DNA of 64,000 nucleotides, taken from Tritrichomonas musculus (Eukaryota; Parabasalia; Tritrichomonadida; Tritrichomonadidae). Of this stretch, positions 59,076 through 64,000 are shown piece by piece (the stretch's first letter is position 1; each line of letters opens with the position of its first letter). Made by a program: the position numbers and the translations under genes. Location: the NCBI GenBank assembly GCA_039105265.1, contig JAPFFF010000041.1, positions 620,001 through 684,000 of the forward strand. Direction: 5' to 3'. The notes under the pieces were generated by a model. It searched no databases. It was not told the origin of the DNA and saw nothing but the letters and a program-made list of their open reading frames with translations.

Positions 59076-61370
59076 GCTATTTATCATTTCTATATTAAAA
59101 ATTCAAAATTGTCATAATTATTCATATGAAAATGCTCTTTTAAATTACCTTCAATGAAGACATTTAATTTATATTCTATTTTGTAATAAAGAATAATATC
59201 ATTTTTTTCTTTAACTTCGATTGATGATCATCATTCGAAACCTAAATTGTTATTAGGTAGCAATCAAAACGCACTTGGATCAGTCAGCAAAATTTTTTTT
59301 AACATCAAAATTATATTTATTTTAATAGTATCATTCAACATGTGTAAGCTATCCAAGACTTTTTCCAGTTATTTTATATTTAGATAGATTTTTAATAGCT
59401 ACATATAATTTACTATTTAAAAAATCAAAATCATCAAAGGTGAATTAGATAATCGCATTTTATTTTCCATAAAAAAAAATTTGGGTAAAAAATGGTCATT
59501 TTGAATTTTTTGATTTTATAAATGGCGGAACCTCATTTTAAATAATATTCCCTATTTATATAATATATTTTAAAGCAAAAATATTGAGTTTGATCGTTTA
59601 AAATTAATTTTCTAACCGCCGAAAATTGAATCATTCCGTTTATTAATTCAACTTTTTGAATTCATTTTTCAAACTAAACTTTATCTTTGAAGTTATGTTC
59701 AAACAAAATATATCATTTTATTGAGCATTAAAAGAAGAAATCGAATATTACAAAATAAAAAGTTAGAAAAGATCATGTATCGAAAAAACTTAAAAATAAT
59801 TATTATATTAACTTTTTTGGACTAACTACAAAGTAATTATAAATATTTATGTTTTATAATGTATAATGCATATGTATAAAATCAAATAGTATTAGTAGTT
59901 TTGAAGGATATCTCTTACGAAGAGAGATCTATTAGTATGTGAAGTCAAAAAAAACTCGATGAATATTAAGTTTTTTGATTGGTTTCAATGACCAATTTAA
60001 AGATTATTAAATAGGTAAGAAAATTTATTAAAATCACCAAATAAAACCTAAAATTCGAAGAGATTTTGAAACTTTTTGAGGTCAAAAAAAGAGTGTCCCA
60101 CCCATCATTCAACATTTATATATTTTTCTGCATTTATATCTTCGTCTTATTCAGTATTTTTAGCATCAACTTTTTTATCCTCTTCTTCATCTTTTTTTGA
60201 TTCTTTTTTTTTTTTCCCACCATTCTTTTGTTATTAATAACTTAAACAAAATCTTATTTGAAATAAAATTTATCATAAATTTCCTCTTTAATTCTATTTT
60301 AATACCATCGATACATGATGAATCATATAATTTATTTATGTAAAACGTCGTTTTGGTGTAAAAAATTTAAATCATTTTATTTTGAATAGAGACCTTTATG
60401 CCTTAATATTTTGCATAATTTTTACCTTTTCATTAAAGTTATGCGAAATTTAGAAGAGATGTAAAGAGAGTAAGCTTAAAAATATTATTTTTGACATGCT
60501 GATTGACATCATATTTCGACAATCATCAGCACAAAAAATAGTTCTTTTATACTAAAAGAAAACTTTAATTAATATTAAATCGATTTGTCAATATTACATT
60601 TGATTAAATAAACTATAAAAAAACTTATAAAGCAAATACGTTTTTTTTTCAAATTTTTCTTCTCAGCAATATCTACTTAATGTATTTTCTCATAATTATA
60701 ACAAATTAATTATAATATAAAAATATGCTGATTTACAAAGTTTTATCAAAAAAAGTTTTCAGCATCAATATTTGATATCTTTTTTTTGTGTGGTTTTACG
60801 AGAACGAACGTGATATTTGTCGTTGAAGTGATGGTAAATATGATAAATTGAATCTAATTTTTTTTTATTCATCACAAAAAAGTTTGCAGCGATTTTATAA
60901 TTTTTCGTACGTTTATGATTTTGGTTAACATTACCTTCTAAAAATAGATAACTATCTAACGTATATTTTAATATTTTTTAAAATCTTTATTTTTAATAGA
61001 GGGGCTCATGATTTAAACTTTAATTTCTTATTATATTTAAATAAACAATAATAATAATCATATAAAAATGTATTTACTAAAATTTTTAAAGATATCATAT
61101 CTACATCGGCATTTCCACATGATTTTCGCTTTACATAATCCCAAAATGCTTATTATAGTTTGTGTGTTTGTAATAATTACCATATTATAAAAATAATTGC
61201 TTATATTTACCAAAATCAGGCATTTTTATAGTGTTATGATATGACCATTTAACCTCTCAAATCAGTGGAGTACACCCTTAAAACGATATTTGTGAATATT
61301 TTATTTGTGAAATCTCATTGAATTTAATCTTTTGAATTTGACTAAATTTTTGTGCAAAAAAGATAAATAG
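59076..61370. other. Long intergenic stretch, nothing recognised
   Basis: 2.3 kb of AT-rich DNA without a supported gene or repeat. A lysine-rich 26-codon reading near 60150-60225 on the minus strand is noted but not accepted. Confidence 0.5.
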
Positions 61371-64000
61371 ATGGATTTAGAAAGACTTTATAAAATATTG
61401 TGCAAAATTCAAAAAAGTATGCATTCACCAACTTTTGATTTCATACTTTTTCCTACTTTAAATTTTCATTTGAATGTTAATCACTTTGATCAAATTTTTA
61501 ATAGATTAACTGTCAAAAACAAAATTTATTACCAACAAATCTTTATTATATATTATTTTTTTGATCAAAATAAAGCGCTCAATGGTTTTTTAGATTTATT
61601 TGATTTTATGAGAAGCAGAATCGCTGGTTATCGCACTATTTCTGATATATTTTCATGCCAAACCAGCTCAAATAATCAGTCCAATTTTGTTAAAACTCTC
61701 ATAAAACTTGAAAACAAAGAATTATTAAACCCAAATTTAATTGATTATATTTCATACAATTTAATTCCAACGTTTTTCAATTATTTCATAGAGAGAAACT
61801 CGTTCAATTCGTTCTGTACCTTCATTCAACAATTACAAAATAATTTTGAACAACAACGAATCAAAATTAATCTTCACATTTTACTTTCGCGTCCACTTTT
61901 TCAATCTCCACTTTTAACTGAATTTTTACATCATACAATTTGTCCGTTTTTTAGGCCACTTTTTCAGCAAGAATTGAATATAAATGATGAGAAATTAATA
62001 AAAGATATTCAGCAAAACATTCTTTCTTGTATCCAACAAAATATCGGATCATTTCCACATAACATCAAACTTTTCTTAGAAAAATTTGAAAGCAAAATTG
62101 ACTTTTTGAAAGAATGTCTATTTAAACCAATGTCAAAACGGCCAGAACTCTTTCTAGTCAGTGATTACTGGAATGTTGGAATTCCAGAGGAAGAAACACA
62201 TTTGAAAGAAATGATCCAAAAAGTTTTCGATGATGAATTGATTGAAAAAGTTCTATCGTTTATTTTTGAGAACAAATATTTTGACAAGTGCTTCATTAAT
62301 GAAAGTGAGAAAGTTCCGATAATACAATTTAAGCCAATGATCAAATTGGATTTATTTGATCTTGAATGTATTGATTTAATACAAACTTGCATTGAAAAAA
62401 TTGATAATAATGAATTGAATGATGATGATTCGTTACTCTCAATTTTATCAATTTATGACAATTTAAATCTAAGAGGATATGTTTTATATTGTGTTGATTT
62501 TCCATTTTTTGAGAATGATTTTTATAAGCAGCAAGAAATCTCAATAAATGATGTGAATGACTGCTGGTTTCATTTCAATAAGATGATTAAAGATTCACCT
62601 CCACTTCCATTGAATATAAATCTTCCAAAAGAAAAAGTTACAGTTGAATCTTTCTTAGACTTAGTTGAAAGATACCTTGTTGAGACATGCGACCAAAATA
62701 CAATTGAAAGTCAACGGTTATCATTCAACTTTTTCAAAGAAAATTTACTTAACAATCCGAAAGAGCAGCAATATATTCAAACGAAAGAATCACTTCTGTT
62801 TAAGACACAATATCTCAGAAAATACGCAGAAGATGAAACAATTCAATCACAATTGATCACTCAGTTTTATTTTGATTCAACTGAACTAGAATTGAAGCAA
62901 ACGCATTCAGTTAGACTCATTAATTTTTTAAGTTCATCTATAGAAAGCAACATTATTCAATACATTCCAAATAAAAAGCCAACAAAGATCGACTATCAAC
63001 TAGATCCAAATATTATTTATGAGAATAATGTTAATCCATTTTTACCAAAAAATTATAGTGATTATGAATTATTTCCAATTATTTCTGTAATTATGCATCG
63101 TACGTTTGAAGGAATGTCATTTTCTGATTTTAAATCACAGAGACAAGAACTTGCAAAATATGATCAAATGTGTGATGAAGCCAAGTCGCATTCATCAATT
63201 GAGGGTTTTATTGAAGATGATTTTTTTAAAAGTTATATGCAAACTTTATTTAATAGAGACAATAATGATCTGTTTTATTTCTATGAACAAGAAATATCAA
63301 AAGTTTTTGAAAATGATGATGATTTTATTTCAAAGTTCGATGATTTATCTAGAATTGCGAATCTGTTTCTAGGTTTTGTCTATGATATTTATGGTATTGA
63401 AGGTGCAGATTACACATATTCAGTTATAAAAGGCTTAATGAGCATATCAAATAAACCAGAATTCATAAGCAATCATGCATTCATGTCTTATGCTTATAAT
63501 GAGAAAACATTCCCATTTTTTTTCATTGTTGATGCTCATATAGTTGCTTCCATTCTTGGTGATAATTGTGACTTATCTATAGTACTGAATAAATTATTAA
63601 AGCACAGAAAAATTACTGAAATTTACATTGTTGGAAATGATCCTGAAAAAATGATTTCGTTGTTATTAATGATAAAAGATTTAGTAAAAAGCAAAAATAC
63701 TTTTTGCGAAAAAGAATTAACAGTCATTAAAGATCAGATTAATTCAAATCCAGATCCTTTGATTTCTTTAGATTTGAATTCTGAAAATCTATATCCAATA
63801 AATGTATTATCATTTGTAGTTTTGTGTAAATATATCAGGCCAAGCAAAAGACAAGATTTTGATGGCAAGTATGCTATTTATGCTTTTTCCTCTGATACAG
63901 ATAATAAAGAATGTCTTGACGCTTTCATCAAAAATAAACATATAACAAATAAAATGAAAATGATTGTTTATGAAACAAGTATTGGAAATATAAACACAAA
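61371..64000 (+). CDS. Large unrecognised protein, cut by the window edge
   Basis: Continuous open frame of at least 876 codons from the ATG at 61371 to the last base; no stop was found on reading through, so the real gene is longer. The sequence is Asn/Phe/Ile-rich and mostly helical, without signal peptide, membrane segments or low-complexity repeats. Distinctive stretches: YYQQIFIIYYFFDQNKALNG, FRPLFQQELNINDEKLIKDI, NEKTFPFFFIVDAHIVASIL and ITEIYIVGNDPEKMISLLLM. I do not recognise a family; a large trafficking regulator or scaffold (GAP- or VPS9-like) would suit the texture but no signature supports it. Upstream is 2.3 kb without genes, so it has its own promoter. Confidence 0.75.
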   Translation, partial: MDLERLYKILCKIQKSMHSPTFDFILFPTLNFHLNVNHFDQIFNRLTVKNKIYYQQIFIIYYFFDQNKALNGFLDLFDFMRSRIAGYRTISDIFSCQTSSNNQSNFVKTLIKLENKELLNPNLIDYISYNLIPTFFNYFIERNSFNSFCTFIQQLQNNFEQQRIKINLHILLSRPLFQSPLLTEFLHHTICPFFRPLFQQELNINDEKLIKDIQQNILSCIQQNIGSFPHNIKLFLEKFESKIDFLKECLFKPMSKRPELFLVSDYWNVGIPEEETHLKEMIQKVFDDELIEKVLSFIFENKYFDKCFINESEKVPIIQFKPMIKLDLFDLECIDLIQTCIEKIDNNELNDDDSLLSILSIYDNLNLRGYVLYCVDFPFFENDFYKQQEISINDVNDCWFHFNKMIKDSPPLPLNINLPKEKVTVESFLDLVERYLVETCDQNTIESQRLSFNFFKENLLNNPKEQQYIQTKESLLFKTQYLRKYAEDETIQSQLITQFYFDSTELELKQTHSVRLINFLSSSIESNIIQYIPNKKPTKIDYQLDPNIIYENNVNPFLPKNYSDYELFPIISVIMHRTFEGMSFSDFKSQRQELAKYDQMCDEAKSHSSIEGFIEDDFFKSYMQTLFNRDNNDLFYFYEQEISKVFENDDDFISKFDDLSRIANLFLGFVYDIYGIEGADYTYSVIKGLMSISNKPEFISNHAFMSYAYNEKTFPFFFIVDAHIVASILGDNCDLSIVLNKLLKHRKITEIYIVGNDPEKMISLLLMIKDLVKSKNTFCEKELTVIKDQINSNPDPLISLDLNSENLYPINVLSFVVLCKYIRPSKRQDFDGKYAIYAFSSDTDNKECLDAFIKNKHITNKMKMIVYETSIGNINT

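Noticed and set aside
60150-60225. Lysine-rich mini-ORF on the minus strand (MVGKKKKKESKKDEEE)
   Set aside because: Only 26 codons within a purine-rich low-complexity run; no homologous context around it.
1-64000. tRNA, rRNA or other standard RNA genes
   Set aside because: No cloverleaf with conserved A/B boxes and no rRNA-like stretch was noticed by eye; a covariance-model scan would be decisive.

Overview
The window looks like nuclear DNA of a parabasalid flagellate, most likely a Tritrichomonas-type trichomonad. This is inferred from gene content, not from a search. The DNA is very AT-rich and apparently intron-poor. It carries families that are hugely expanded in trichomonads: BspA-like leucine-rich repeat proteins, kinase-Sel1 and LRR-kinase proteins, ankyrin/DUF3447 proteins (mostly dead here), Pmp-like surface proteins and papain-like proteases. 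Several start codons are preceded at close range by a trichomonad-type initiator (TCAYW). A Maverick/Polinton element fills 20 kb of the middle.

Layout. 0-1.1 kb: a SNAP-family gene. 1.8-7.7 kb: a mobile-element block with a 103-bp TA-flanked palindrome, a 4.2-kb Mutator-like element with no coding capacity (9-bp target duplication) and a 555-bp Mutator-like MITE (10-bp target duplication). 7.9-9.0 kb: decayed gene pieces. 9.3-11.6 kb: an intact BspA-like LRR gene. 12-14.4 kb: a dead DUF3447 gene and a BspA fragment. 13.6-16.7 kb: two MITEs with 8-bp duplications and a 1.4-kb element with a 9-bp duplication. 16.9 kb: a GC-rich double hairpin. 17.7 kb: a ubiquitin-fold gene. 18.2-20.9 kb: a protease pseudogene and an unrecognised dead gene. 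22.1-23.0 kb: a small TA-flanked palindrome split by another insertion that left a 10-bp duplication.

23,056-42,821 is a Maverick/Polinton with ~151-bp near-identical terminal inverted repeats and a 5-bp target duplication. It carries a protein-primed DNA polymerase B, a retroviral-type integrase, an A32-like packaging ATPase, a likely major capsid protein, fibre-like proteins and several small genes. It looks mostly whole and young. A segment of about 2.5 kb (36.6-39.1 kb), unlike the rest, holds a host kinase fragment, a 23-bp minisatellite and a tiny MITE, so the element is loaded with foreign DNA. No stand-alone maturation protease was recognised.

Right of it lie a dead DUF3447 gene, a dead kinase-Sel1 paralogue, an intact ~1200-residue kinase-Sel1 gene, a broken VWA / E2 / LIM-like locus, an intact Pmp-like surface protein with F/S-rich repeats and a membrane anchor, and an intact BspA-LRR/coiled-coil/kinase fusion. 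Then comes a 2-kb inverted-repeat element full of minisatellites. The last gene is a very long unrecognised ORF running off the right edge.

Taken together this is an expansion-and-decay zone: intact signalling and surface genes sit among dead paralogues, and at least eleven mobile elements are recognisable from inverted repeats and target duplications. None of the cut-and-paste elements encodes a transposase here, so all must have been moved by enzymes encoded elsewhere.
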